From positions 1 through 54,428 of IMG/VR virus record IMGVR_UViG_3300021964_000091: DNA of 54,428 nt; one strand, 5' to 3'. Positions 15,424 through 23,104 of this stretch are shown here, one piece after another. The translations under genes and the position numbers were made by a program. Within the stretch, counting starts at the first letter, position 1; each line of letters starts with the position of its first letter. The notes beneath the pieces are model-generated. The model did no database searches. It saw nothing but the letters and a program-made list of their open reading frames with translations, and was not told the DNA's origin. The stretch comes from a virus.

Positions 15424-16089
15424 GTGCCCAATCCACAGACAAACAACTAGATCGATGTAGGTTTTGGTTCTTATTTATTTTTTAATAATATATATCCCAT
15501 ACGTCGGGGGGTTTTGGCTCGCCATTACCTGAAGTTACAACTGGTATTGGTACTAAACTTGACAAGATGATGGTACTTTTGGTGTAAACTTTGGAACTAT
15601 CTAGTATCTAAACGCTAACTTGACACAACTTATAGAGATTTAGATACCAAAAGTTTACATCTTGACACCTGTAAACCCTTAAGAAACCTAGGTTTACACC
15701 ATATGTGCTCAAGAAAACTATCTAAACTATCTAAAATATCTATATAATTTACATACATCATTCACCAAAAGCATTTCTCTTGTGAAATATAGGAATCGCG
15801 GTAGCCAAGGATTACCTAATTTCTTTTAGATATTCTAGATACTTCCTCTCAACACGTTGAGATACAAAGGGAAATGCTATCTGATATCCAATATAAACCA
15901 CAACATACACTCAGATAGTGCCAACACCTAGTAGATAATTACTTGTTTAAACCTTACGCTTTCTCTGTGTACGGGGCCAAACTTGACAAATCGCCGACGC
16001 TGAGCCAAACTGGTCGGGCTTTCGGGGTTCCGAGATTATTCGGGATTCCAAAGCAACTTAACCTATGAACTTTACAAAGGAGGTCTATC
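15424..16089. other. Candidate replication origin / regulatory region
   Basis: A 665-bp stretch with no credible gene. It is AT-rich and full of short repeats: four TTGACA boxes (15559, 15620, 15662, 15983), four GTAAAC/GTTTAC elements in both orientations (15582-15589, 15652-15659, 15670-15677, 15691-15698), the middle two inverted pairs making stems, and ATCTA units at 15599, 15606 and three exactly 9 bp apart (15720, 15729, 15738). Further inverted repeats: CTCAAC/GTTGAG (15849-15862) and CTATCTGA/TCAGATAG (15877-15884 / 15911-15918). Iteron-like repeats beside AT-rich DNA fit an origin. The last 100 bp are GC-richer and lead to a gene. Confidence 0.55.
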
Positions 16090-16380
16090 ATGGCTAAGAT
16101 TTACGAAGGTAATGTATCTATCTTTAAGAACACTAAGGATAAGATCGTTGTTAAGGCTGACCCTAATGGTCAGTTCAATGCTGATTCAGTTGATGCTCTT
16201 GCAAAAACTATGACTGAGATTGGTACTGCTAAGAAGTGCGAGGTAAACTTCTTCATACCTGACACTAATACTAGTGACTTGAAAGCAATGCTTTTAGTCA
16301 ATCGTTGGGGTCAACCGTATGTAGCATTCTTACCTAACGGTACTACTGCAACTAAGAGCAAGATTGAGAAACTTGCTTAA
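16090..16380 (+). CDS. Small early protein, paralogue B
   Basis: 96 aa, ATG after an excellent AAAGGAGG. Paralogue of the protein at 14844 with conserved ends (IYEGNVS and TKSKIEKLA), NTK, KxDPNG and RWGQP in between. The two copies flank the candidate origin, and each is followed by a hairpin terminator, so each appears to be expressed separately. No family name recognised. Confidence 0.75.
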   Translation: MAKIYEGNVSIFKNTKDKIVVKADPNGQFNADSVDALAKTMTEIGTAKKCEVNFFIPDTNTSDLKAMLLVNRWGQPYVAFLPNGTTATKSKIEKLA

Positions 16381-16388
16381 GCGATTCA

Positions 16389-16419
16389 GGGAAGGTGGTT
16401 TCATACTGCCTTCCCTTTT
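16389..16419 (+). terminator. Terminator after paralogue B
   Basis: A 7-bp stem (GGGAAGG, 16389-16395; CCTTCCC, 16409-16415) followed by TTTTCGTG. It probably acts as a partial terminator so that paralogue B is made in excess of the downstream genes. Confidence 0.7.
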
Positions 16420-16452
16420 CGTGTTTCTAAATTTAATTCAAGGAGGTATTCA

Positions 16453-16653
16453 ATGACGCATTGTGTCTATTGTTCTACGGAAGTTAATGACAAGCGTGTA
16501 AAGTTAGGATACAATACTTGTATGATTTGTGGAGATAAAGAAGCAAAGTCAAAAGTTTTTACAGTGCTTCCTCTGCATAAATCTAATTACATGCTAGTTA
16601 CCAATCGGGAGGACTTGATTGGTTTCAACACTAAGGGAGGTATAGTCAAATGA
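16453..16653 (+). CDS. Small zinc-ribbon protein
   Basis: 66 aa, ATG after AAGGAGG. Two CxxC pairs (CVYC at 4-7, CMIC at 23-26) form a probable zinc ribbon; the C-terminal part (VLPLHKSNYMLVTNREDLIGFNTKGG) matches a small conserved phage pattern. It could bind nucleic acid or the host RNA polymerase, but nothing in the sequence shows which. Coupled by ATGA to the following 34-aa gene. Confidence 0.75.
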   Translation: MTHCVYCSTEVNDKRVKLGYNTCMICGDKEAKSKVFTVLPLHKSNYMLVTNREDLIGFNTKGGIVK

Positions 16654-16754
16654 AAGATAGTTTATTTTTCTGGATAGTATTCGGTGCCATGGCATCAGCA
16701 GTGGTAACACTGATTGATATATGGTTCGAGTTAGGATGGTTCTATGTTTACTAA
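16650..16754 (+). CDS. Tiny membrane protein
   Basis: 34 aa; ATG overlaps the preceding TGA and is preceded by GGGAGG. One hydrophobic stretch (LFFWIVFGAMASAVVTLIDI) followed by WFELGWFYVY. Overlaps the next gene by 11 bp. Its chain of overlaps with neighbours supports it as a real gene. Function unknown. Confidence 0.65.
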   Translation: MKDSLFFWIVFGAMASAVVTLIDIWFELGWFYVY

Positions 16755-16923
16755 GATACTTAGTTTCATAGGGTCATCCCTAGTAGTCGTTGCATTCAGT
16801 CTATTGATGCTGTTCGTATTAATCAACTTCATGTTGGGTTGTGAAAGTTGGGATGAACAGTATTGGACTGCTTACAACAGTTGTATAACCCCAACCCAAT
16901 TTATAGGAGCATTCCTACCATGA
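16744..16923 (+). CDS. Small membrane protein
   Basis: 59 aa; read between the 34-aa and 59-aa neighbours, overlapping both. One strong membrane segment (FIGSSLVVVAFSLLMLFVLINFML), then a short periplasmic tail with two cysteines (GCESWDEQYW...NSCITP) that might form a disulphide. Function unknown; an early inner-membrane protein could act in superinfection exclusion, which is a guess. Confidence 0.65.
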   Translation: MFTKILSFIGSSLVVVAFSLLMLFVLINFMLGCESWDEQYWTAYNSCITPTQFIGAFLP

Positions 16924-17099
16924 GTAAGACTGCATTGAAACTTTTCATGCTACGGCATTCGAAAGGTGGAGCGTTAGTGAAAGACAGTGAAGGCAATCCG
17001 CTGTATTTCCACGACAAGATGATTGCCAAAAGAAGCAGGAAGGATAACCAAGTTGTTACCTATGGCCCTGACCATCGTAAGTTTAAAGGAGGTGAATGA
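16920..17099 (+). CDS. Small basic hypothetical protein
   Basis: 59 aa from the ATG at 16920, which overlaps the previous stop (ATGA); an earlier in-frame ATG at 16863 lies inside the previous gene. Sequence (KLFMLRHSKGGALVKDSEGNPLYFHDKMIAKRSR...VTYGPDHRKF) is basic and carries a short beta-hairpin-like core. It ends overlapping the AAA+ ATPase start. Function unknown; possibly belongs functionally to the ATPase operon. Confidence 0.7.
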   Translation: MSKTALKLFMLRHSKGGALVKDSEGNPLYFHDKMIAKRSRKDNQVVTYGPDHRKFKGGE

Positions 17100-18091
17100 T
17101 GCGAGCCACGTTAATGAAACAAACAATTAAATCTTTGTTCCCTACACAAAGAACAATGGCTATCGAAGGTAGCCCCGGTGGTGGTAAGACTACCATCTGT
17201 GAAGAAGTTGCCAAGGAATTGCAGGTAGGTTTCATCGAGAAACATATGCCTACAATGCTAGTGGAGGACTTCGGTATCATGTATCCCAATGGGGATGACA
17301 TGTTACACTACAAACTACCTGACTGGTATCCGTCAGATGACAGAACGGATATACCTGACACAGGTATCTTGTGTTTCGATGATAGAAACCAAGCCAATGC
17401 AGACTTGCAGAAAGTATTGGCTAACATCTGTCAAGCACGAAACCTACACGGTAAACCACTGAAGAAAGGTTGGATGGTTGTCTCGACAGGTAACCGACAG
17501 TCTGACAGGGCAGGTGCTAACCGTGTTCTTTCTCATCTGCGTAACCGTGAGACTGTATATGAACTAGAGACACACCTTGATGACTGGTGTTCTTGGGCTA
17601 TCGACCATGGTGTCAAGCCTGAGGTTATCTCGTTTATTCGTTTCCGTCCTAACCTGTTACATGACTTTGATCCACAGCGTGACCAAAACCCTACACCACG
17701 TTCATGGGTAGAGGGTGTATCCAATGCCATTGGTATTGTGCCTGTTGATGCAGAGTATGAAACATTCAAGGGTGCAGTCGGTGAAGGTGCGGCGGCAGAG
17801 TTCGTTGGATTCGTGAAGATATACCGAAAACTACCGAACCCTGACAACATCATCATGAACCCTACAACATCTGAAGTTCCTGATGACCCTGCTACGTTGT
17901 ATGCACTGTCTGGTGCTATCGCTGAACGTGCAACTGTCAACAACTTTGAGCGTGTTTGTACCTATGCCGAACGTATGCCACCTGAGTTCAGTGTTCTTAG
18001 TGTCTCGTATGCTAGCCGGAAGAACCCTGACTTGGCTACTACCCAAGCGTTTACGAAGTGGGCGGTTAACCATCAAGATGTATTGTTCTAA
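17099..18091 (+). CDS. MoxR-type AAA+ ATPase
   Basis: 330 aa from ATG 17099, 6 nt after GGAGG (ATG 17096 is also possible). Walker A is GSPGGGKT at 24-31; Walker B is ILCFDD near 90-95 with Asp-Asp where Asp-Glu is usual; sensor 1 Asn in VVSTGNR near 132; an Arg-rich SHLRNR segment follows. This is the MoxR/AAA_5 class that works as a chaperone with VWA partner proteins, remodelling protein complexes. The VWA partner is encoded at 19356 in the same operon. Stop overlaps the next gene (TAATG). Confidence 0.85.
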   Translation: MRATLMKQTIKSLFPTQRTMAIEGSPGGGKTTICEEVAKELQVGFIEKHMPTMLVEDFGIMYPNGDDMLHYKLPDWYPSDDRTDIPDTGILCFDDRNQANADLQKVLANICQARNLHGKPLKKGWMVVSTGNRQSDRAGANRVLSHLRNRETVYELETHLDDWCSWAIDHGVKPEVISFIRFRPNLLHDFDPQRDQNPTPRSWVEGVSNAIGIVPVDAEYETFKGAVGEGAAAEFVGFVKIYRKLPNPDNIIMNPTTSEVPDDPATLYALSGAIAERATVNNFERVCTYAERMPPEFSVLSVSYASRKNPDLATTQAFTKWAVNHQDVLF

Positions 18092-18519
18092 TGGGATACA
18101 GAAGTAACGTCTGTATTGCTATTGCCTTTGACAGTGTTTCCAAGATGCAATCCTTCCTAACGGCTAGGAAGATTAATGGTACTTGGAAGCACTCTGACTA
18201 CGCATCACTTGATGAGTGGACAGTAGGGCATGGTGATAACTTTGGCATTCTTTGTTTCGAAGCAACGGATGTCAAATGGTATGACGATTATGAAGATGTC
18301 AAATGGTTCAAAGGTATCAGGGAAGATGCCGTTGAAAACTTTGCGGCAAATGCAAAAGAACTACGAGTTGGTGAAGATACCAACGATGTAGAGGAGGAAT
18401 GGTATGGCGAAGATGACCGCCTTGCTGATGTCCTCAACGACTATGTCTACATGAATCGATACTATGTGAAAGACATAGAAACTAAACCTATGAAGGAGGT
18501 TTTCAATGAAACTAAGTGA
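18091..18519 (+). CDS. MGYRS-type conserved phage protein
   Basis: 142 aa. Begins MGYRSNVCIAIAF, a signature of a small phage family widely seen but without a known role; the middle (WYDDYEDVKWF) is acidic and aromatic. TAATG coupled to the AAA+ ATPase and overlapping the next gene by 14 bp, so it belongs to the ATPase/VWA operon. Possible substrate recognition or immunity role is not supported by any motif. Confidence 0.75.
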   Translation: MGYRSNVCIAIAFDSVSKMQSFLTARKINGTWKHSDYASLDEWTVGHGDNFGILCFEATDVKWYDDYEDVKWFKGIREDAVENFAANAKELRVGEDTNDVEEEWYGEDDRLADVLNDYVYMNRYYVKDIETKPMKEVFNETK

Positions 18520-19366
18520 TAAGGCACTGCTAGTGCAACTGAATGTATCACAGTGGACTGCTCGTAAGTATGACAAGAGAGCCACTGAACAGGTTGCACA
18601 ACAAAACAATACTGCCATTGGTGCAGGCAGGTATAACAAATCGCTGTTACCTATGAATGATTATCTCGATAATGTTCATAAGAAAACAACAGCAATCAGA
18701 GCAAAGTATTATGCCAATACCCTACCATGGGGTATCGAAGGCACAATGCTACTACCATCTGCAAACTATCTGAACTTCATGACTGAGTTCAGGAAAGAGA
18801 AAGCAGAATGGCAACAACTTGTGGATACATTTTGGAATGAGTATCCACGATTGAAGCAAGACGCACAACGATACTTGGGTAATCTATACAACGCAAGTGA
18901 CTACCCAATGCTTCACGATATACAGCGTAGATTCAATATGGATTTGGCTGTATTCCCTGTGCCATCTAACGACTTCCGTGTTCAGATATCAGACGATGAG
19001 TTATCTCGTATTCAATCTGATGTTGAAGCACGAGTTCAGGATGCGGCACAACAAGCGATGAAGGAAGCATGGCAAAGGCTGTATGACAAAGTCAAACATA
19101 TGGCTGAGAAACTTGCTGATCCCAAGGCTGTGTTCAGAGATACATTGGTTGAGAATACCAAGGAAGTATGTGCTGTCTTATCAAGACTTAACTTTGCTGA
19201 TGACCCTAACTTGGAAGCCTTACGACAACAAGTTGAGAGTTCATTGGCTAACAACCACCCTGATAGTCTGCGTAATGACCCTGACTTGAGACGTGATAAA
19301 GCGGCTGAAGCCAAGGCAATCATGGACAAGATGGGTGCATTTATGGGAGGTAACAATGGAAGTTGA
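18506..19366 (+). CDS. Partner protein of the MoxR/VWA pair (DUF3150-like pattern)
   Basis: 286 aa, ATG after AAGGAGG. N-terminal LVQLNVSQWTARKYDKRATEQVA and LPWGIEGTMLLPSANYLNF are motifs I recall from proteins encoded between MoxR ATPases and VWA proteins in phages and plasmids, often labelled DUF3150; the label is from memory. Mostly helical, with a long C-terminal helical region (SDVEARVQDAAQQAMKEAWQRLYDKVKHM). Probably a third subunit of the same complex. Confidence 0.7.
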   Translation: MKLSDKALLVQLNVSQWTARKYDKRATEQVAQQNNTAIGAGRYNKSLLPMNDYLDNVHKKTTAIRAKYYANTLPWGIEGTMLLPSANYLNFMTEFRKEKAEWQQLVDTFWNEYPRLKQDAQRYLGNLYNASDYPMLHDIQRRFNMDLAVFPVPSNDFRVQISDDELSRIQSDVEARVQDAAQQAMKEAWQRLYDKVKHMAEKLADPKAVFRDTLVENTKEVCAVLSRLNFADDPNLEALRQQVESSLANNHPDSLRNDPDLRRDKAAEAKAIMDKMGAFMGGNNGS

Positions 19367-20456
19367 GAAGCGAATCAGTAAAGCAAAGACTGCATTGATT
19401 CTTGAGCATCCGTTCATTGGTAGTGTTGCACTTAACATGCCAATGTCCATTGATAACTCTGTCCCTACTGCGGCTACCAATGGTAAGCGTGTGGTATTCA
19501 ACGAGGATTTCTGCAATGGTTTGAACGATGAGGAACTTAAGTTCCTTGTCGCTCACGAATGTATGCACCCTATGTTGGAACACAATTTCCGTAGAGGTGA
19601 GAGAGACCCACGCAAATGGAATCAAGCGGCTGACTATGTCATCAACAAACTACTGACTGATGAGGGTATCGGTAAGATGCCACCTCAAGGTTTGCTTGAT
19701 GACAACATATACAATGCAGGTAAAGGTACTAGCGATGGTATCTTTAATATCCTACCTGAATCACAGGATGGTGAGAATGATCCACTAGATAACTGTGAAG
19801 ATGGACAGGGTAGTCCTGCTGAACAAGCACAACAACAAGCAGAATGGAAAGTCAAAGTAGCACAAGCGGCACAAGCCGCTAAGATGATGGGCAAACTCAG
19901 TGCTAATCTTGAACGACTAGTCGGTGAGATACTTACACCCAAGGTTGATTGGCGTGATGTCTTACAGAGATTTGTTGTCAAGTGTAGGTCTGACCAACGC
20001 TCATGGGCTAGACCGAATAGACGATTCATATCTCAAGGTTTGTATTTACCTAGTGTATCGGGCGAAACGCTAGGTGAAATTGCTTTTGCTGTCGACTGTT
20101 CAGGCTCTATTGGTCAAGATGAAATCAACCAATATGCCAGTGAGATAGTCACAGTATGGCAAGACCATAGACCGACTAAGGTTCACATCATCTACTTTGA
20201 CAGTGAAGTCTGTCACTATGATGAGTTCGGTCAAGACGATGAACCAATAATCAAACCGCATGGTGGAGGTGGCACTGCGTTCAGTCCTGTATTCAGATAC
20301 ATGGAGGAACACGGTATCAACCCTGTTGCCTGTGTGTTTCTAACTGACCTTTGCTGTAATGACTTCGGTGATGCACCTGACTACCCAGTCCTATGGGTGT
20401 CAACACATTCAGACGAAGCACCATTCGGTGAGGTTGTAATGATGGAAGGTAAATAA
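19356..20456 (+). CDS. Metallopeptidase-like and VWA domain protein (DUF2201 type)
   Basis: 366 aa from ATG 19356, 5 nt after GGGAGG; a longer in-frame start at 19293 lies inside the previous gene. The N-terminal domain has HECMH at 67-71 (HExxH zinc site) followed by WNQAADYVIN, as in the DUF2201 N-terminal metallopeptidase-like domain. After an acidic/Gln-rich linker (135-175) comes a VWA domain with a MIDAS motif DCSGS at 247-251, GGGGT near 303-307 and TD at 330-331. MoxR-VWA pairs act as metal- and ATP-dependent chaperones. Here the N-terminal zinc site keeps its key residues, so protease activity is possible. Confidence 0.85.
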   Translation: MEVEKRISKAKTALILEHPFIGSVALNMPMSIDNSVPTAATNGKRVVFNEDFCNGLNDEELKFLVAHECMHPMLEHNFRRGERDPRKWNQAADYVINKLLTDEGIGKMPPQGLLDDNIYNAGKGTSDGIFNILPESQDGENDPLDNCEDGQGSPAEQAQQQAEWKVKVAQAAQAAKMMGKLSANLERLVGEILTPKVDWRDVLQRFVVKCRSDQRSWARPNRRFISQGLYLPSVSGETLGEIAFAVDCSGSIGQDEINQYASEIVTVWQDHRPTKVHIIYFDSEVCHYDEFGQDDEPIIKPHGGGGTAFSPVFRYMEEHGINPVACVFLTDLCCNDFGDAPDYPVLWVSTHSDEAPFGEVVMMEGK

Positions 20457-20665
20457 TGGGTAATGTTAAACAACTCTGCATTGAAGCGGAGTCATTGTTG
20501 GTTACATGTCTCGATGAATGGGGCATGACCAACGAACAAGCCTTTGCAAAGATACGCAAAGACTTAGGGGCTATGGCAGAAAGTCATGTCCGTGAACTTG
20601 TAACCAAATGGAACGAAGGAGATAACTATGGCAACAGTACGATTCAGCCAACAACTAAAAGATAA
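20456..20665 (+). CDS. Small hypothetical protein in the VWA operon
   Basis: 69 aa, TAATG-coupled to the VWA gene and overlapping the next by 38 bp. Helical sequence (CIEAESLLVTCLDEWGMTNEQAFAKIRKDLGAMAESHV). No motif recognised. Its coupling suggests that it is made together with the VWA complex. Confidence 0.65.
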   Translation: MGNVKQLCIEAESLLVTCLDEWGMTNEQAFAKIRKDLGAMAESHVRELVTKWNEGDNYGNSTIQPTTKR

Positions 20666-21302
20666 TATCCGTAGTAATGCTCGGAGATTATATAAACAAA
20701 CAATAGATAATGCTAAGAAAGATGTGCCTACACATTGGGCAGACAAGATATATGAATGTCTTTTTCCTGCTGATGTTATTGCTAAGTTCAATGCACTACC
20801 TGATTACGCATTGAGATCAAACGATAGTATATCGTTTAGTGGTTTTGAACATGCACCTAATGATGTGTATCAAACTGCCGAACATAAGATAGATACATGG
20901 ACTTGTAGTGATGTTACATTAACCTTCAGTAGTCCTCGTAGGTTTCCTCATAACCAACCTAAAGAAGTTATGGGGTTTGAAACAGGATACAGGTCTAAAG
21001 CAGACTTCAATGATACCCGATGGGATTGGTTGAAACCTGAGTTTAAAGAATACACTCGCAAGATATTTGAAGCCGAAGCAAAGGAAGCAAAGTTTCTTGA
21101 TGGTGTAGATAAACTCACACAAACATATACCACATTGGCACCTGCCTTGAAAGCATGGCCTGCACTGTGGGATTTACTAGATGATGATGTCAAAGAACGT
21201 CACAAGAAAGTAGTAGAACGTGGTACTAAAGATGTAGGTGAACTTGATGTTGACCTAAACGATATGACTGCGGCTGTAACTTTCTCAAAACTAACACGCT
21301 AG
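20628..21302 (+). CDS. Hypothetical phage protein (Nmad5-like at low confidence)
   Basis: 224 aa, ATG after GAAGGAGA. Begins TVRFSQQLKDNIRSNARRLYKQTI and ends with a helix plus VDLNDMTAAVTFSKL; the middle has KAWPALWDLLDD. The helical N-terminus with an RxxI...A segment, the WPALWDLL block and the final short motif resemble proteins placed in the Nmad5 group (nucleotide-modification-associated), but I cannot confirm it. No catalytic residues can be named. Lies in the AAA+/VWA operon. Confidence 0.6.
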   Translation: MATVRFSQQLKDNIRSNARRLYKQTIDNAKKDVPTHWADKIYECLFPADVIAKFNALPDYALRSNDSISFSGFEHAPNDVYQTAEHKIDTWTCSDVTLTFSSPRRFPHNQPKEVMGFETGYRSKADFNDTRWDWLKPEFKEYTRKIFEAEAKEAKFLDGVDKLTQTYTTLAPALKAWPALWDLLDDDVKERHKKVVERGTKDVGELDVDLNDMTAAVTFSKLTR

Positions 21303-21311
21303 GAGGTGTAA

Positions 21312-22223
21312 ATGTATACATGGTGGACGAGTGATAGGTCTCTCAATACCTATGAAGAAATGCTAGCGGCATTTAAAACAGCACGAAACCCTTTAAAAGG
21401 TAAACCAGTTAACCATAACTGGCGACTGTATATGCTAGAAGATAACAAAACAATCAGGATAAATTGTGAAGGCTATGGTAGTGAACCACTAGCCGACGTA
21501 ACACCTGACAATATCATAACCTTTATTGCTAGGGATAATCATATGTATACGATGGCACAGACTTATGTGTCCTCATTTTATAGATGGTTTCCGTTTCTAG
21601 TTCAGCGACATCGTAAAGGTTTATATCGTATTGGTTCATCCAAGAAGATAGATAATGCAATGAGTAATCTCAAAGAAGGTGATAGTCATTACACTCAATT
21701 TAATAAAGTGATGCACGATATGCCTTCATACTTCAAGGGATTGCAGTTCAACTTGTTGACAGGTGATTGTCTTAACCAGAAACCAGATGACAAGTTCATC
21801 GAGCGCCCTGCACAGCGTAAAGAATGGCGTAGACATCTTACCCAATTCAAGAAAGGTTTGAAAGCAAGGGCTAAAGTTCATGCACTTGATGGTATTGCAC
21901 AAGAAGTTCTGAACGAATCACAGGCTCAGAACAGGTGGGATAGGAAGAAACCTGATTGGTCAGCAGATGAATGGCAAGACTTGTTAGAGAATAGTATCCG
22001 TAAGAATGTATTTCCTAGAGAAATACTCAAGGGTTTTATTCAAACAACAATGAGTTCATATAACCCTGCAATACCTAGCCCCAAAGAAATTATGGATACC
22101 GTAGATAAAGTCATGAATGACTTAAGTATCCCAATGCGTAGACGATTCAATGTGTTCGAGCAAGAAGGACACGATGAACAGAAGTATGAGTCTTATGCAG
22201 GCGGTTACAAAGAGGTATCTTAA
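21312..22223 (+). CDS. Hypothetical protein of the AAA+/VWA operon
   Basis: 303 aa, ATG after AGGAGG. Large polar protein with many aromatic residues (MYTWWTSDRSLNTYEEML, YVSSFYRWFPFLVQRHRKGLYRIG). A basic helical stretch follows (AQRKEWRRHLTQFKKGLKARAKVHA). No known domain seen. In the same operon as the MoxR and VWA genes, directly upstream of the HslV-like gene. Could be a substrate, scaffold or inhibitor for that complex. Confidence 0.65.
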   Translation: MYTWWTSDRSLNTYEEMLAAFKTARNPLKGKPVNHNWRLYMLEDNKTIRINCEGYGSEPLADVTPDNIITFIARDNHMYTMAQTYVSSFYRWFPFLVQRHRKGLYRIGSSKKIDNAMSNLKEGDSHYTQFNKVMHDMPSYFKGLQFNLLTGDCLNQKPDDKFIERPAQRKEWRRHLTQFKKGLKARAKVHALDGIAQEVLNESQAQNRWDRKKPDWSADEWQDLLENSIRKNVFPREILKGFIQTTMSSYNPAIPSPKEIMDTVDKVMNDLSIPMRRRFNVFEQEGHDEQKYESYAGGYKEVS

Positions 22224-22224
22224 T

Positions 22225-22695
22225 ATGACTGTTCTAGTATGGGATGGTTCTAGTCTTGCAACTGATAGACAAGCCAATGATGGTTCCGCTAAATGGGAAT
22301 CATCAAAGGCATGGTATGTCACCATTGATAATGAAGTCTGTATTGTGTCGGGAGTGGGGCTACTCGATGACATAATAAAGATGCGTGAATGGATCAAACA
22401 AAGTGGCATACCTCAGGAGTTCCCTGCGTTAACAAGTAAGTCAGAACTTATTGTGGTGCGTAGGGACACAGGGCTGTGGTTGTATGAAGGGATACCTTTC
22501 CCTGTACATTGCGGCTTTAACGCTCGTGCCTTTGGTCACGGTAAAGACTTTGCATATGGTGCGGTTGCTATGGGTGCAAATGCACAGCAAGCAGTCGAAG
22601 CATCTAACATGTTTTGTTTACATTGTGGTAAAGGTGTGGAAGTATTTAACTTAAATGGAGAAGGTAATGAAAAAGAAAACAACAAAGAGGGATAA
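22225..22695 (+). CDS. HslV/proteasome-like Ntn hydrolase
   Basis: 156 aa from ATG 22225; the open frame runs further upstream but that part overlaps the previous gene. After Met removal the N-terminal Thr of TVLVWDGSSLATDRQAND would be the nucleophile. Asp13 and Lys27 fall where HslV has Asp17 and Lys33, and GVGLLDD matches the conserved Gly turn. The C-terminal half has GHGKDFAYGAVAMGANAQQAVEAS, the ASGS/YALGAMxxGA-type pattern of HslV-like phage proteins. It probably folds as a beta-type proteasome subunit. Active as a protease only if it oligomerises; partner ATPase would be the MoxR or a host protein. Confidence 0.75.
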   Translation: MTVLVWDGSSLATDRQANDGSAKWESSKAWYVTIDNEVCIVSGVGLLDDIIKMREWIKQSGIPQEFPALTSKSELIVVRRDTGLWLYEGIPFPVHCGFNARAFGHGKDFAYGAVAMGANAQQAVEASNMFCLHCGKGVEVFNLNGEGNEKENNKEG

Positions 22696-23101
22696 GGTTA
22701 ACGCCTATATCTCTAAGCATCCTAATGCTACTGCAACACAAGTAGCAAAGGCAACAGGAGTATCTTATAACTACTGTTGGTCTGTTATGAAAACACCTAA
22801 CAAAGAAGTTAGGAAGGAGGTGGTGTCTAATAAGACGCCTAGGTTTCGTAGCGAAGTCCTCTTTACAGCAGAACAACTCGTCAGCAAAGATAGAGAGAAA
22901 GAACATGGGAATGCCAGTGACAACTGGCAGGCTATTAGTGGCCTTTGGTCTAGTTATCTTGGGTATCATATACCTGTTGAATCAGTTCCTATAATGCTAC
23001 TGCTAATCAAAGTAGCAAGGCTGCGTCAGAACAAGACAAACACAGACAACTATGTTGACATATGTGGATACTCTGCATTGGCGGCTGAACAAGTGAGGTA
23101 A
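22667..23101 (+). CDS. HTH plus DUF6378-domain protein
   Basis: 144 aa from ATG 22667, 6 nt after GGAG. N-terminal part (KVNAYISKHPNATATQVAKATGVSYNYCWSVM) is a winged-helix-like HTH. The C-terminal part (LFTAEQLVSKDREKEHGNASDNWQAISGLWSSYLG, MLLLIKVARLRQNKTNTDNYVDICGYSALAAE) matches the DUF6378 pattern common in phages, of unknown role but related in layout to MazG-like helical folds. Overlaps the Ntn hydrolase by 29 bp and ends 3 bp before polymerase. Confidence 0.8.
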   Translation: MKKKTTKRDKVNAYISKHPNATATQVAKATGVSYNYCWSVMKTPNKEVRKEVVSNKTPRFRSEVLFTAEQLVSKDREKEHGNASDNWQAISGLWSSYLGYHIPVESVPIMLLLIKVARLRQNKTNTDNYVDICGYSALAAEQVR

Positions 23102-23104
23102 AGG

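Noticed and set aside
15720-15742. Three evenly spaced ATCTA units as a possible CRISPR
   Set aside because: Units are 9 bp apart with no spacers and no cas genes; they look like short iterons.
15550-15960. Short open frames in the origin-like region (6-14 codons)
   Set aside because: Very short, no ribosome sites and no coding pattern.
14552-16089. tRNA genes in the intergenic regions
   Set aside because: No cloverleaf with a T-loop consensus was found by reading; the hairpins fit terminators or leaders.
22150-22224. Longer N-terminus for the HslV-like protein
   Set aside because: The extension overlaps the previous gene and would bury the catalytic Thr that must be near the N-terminus.
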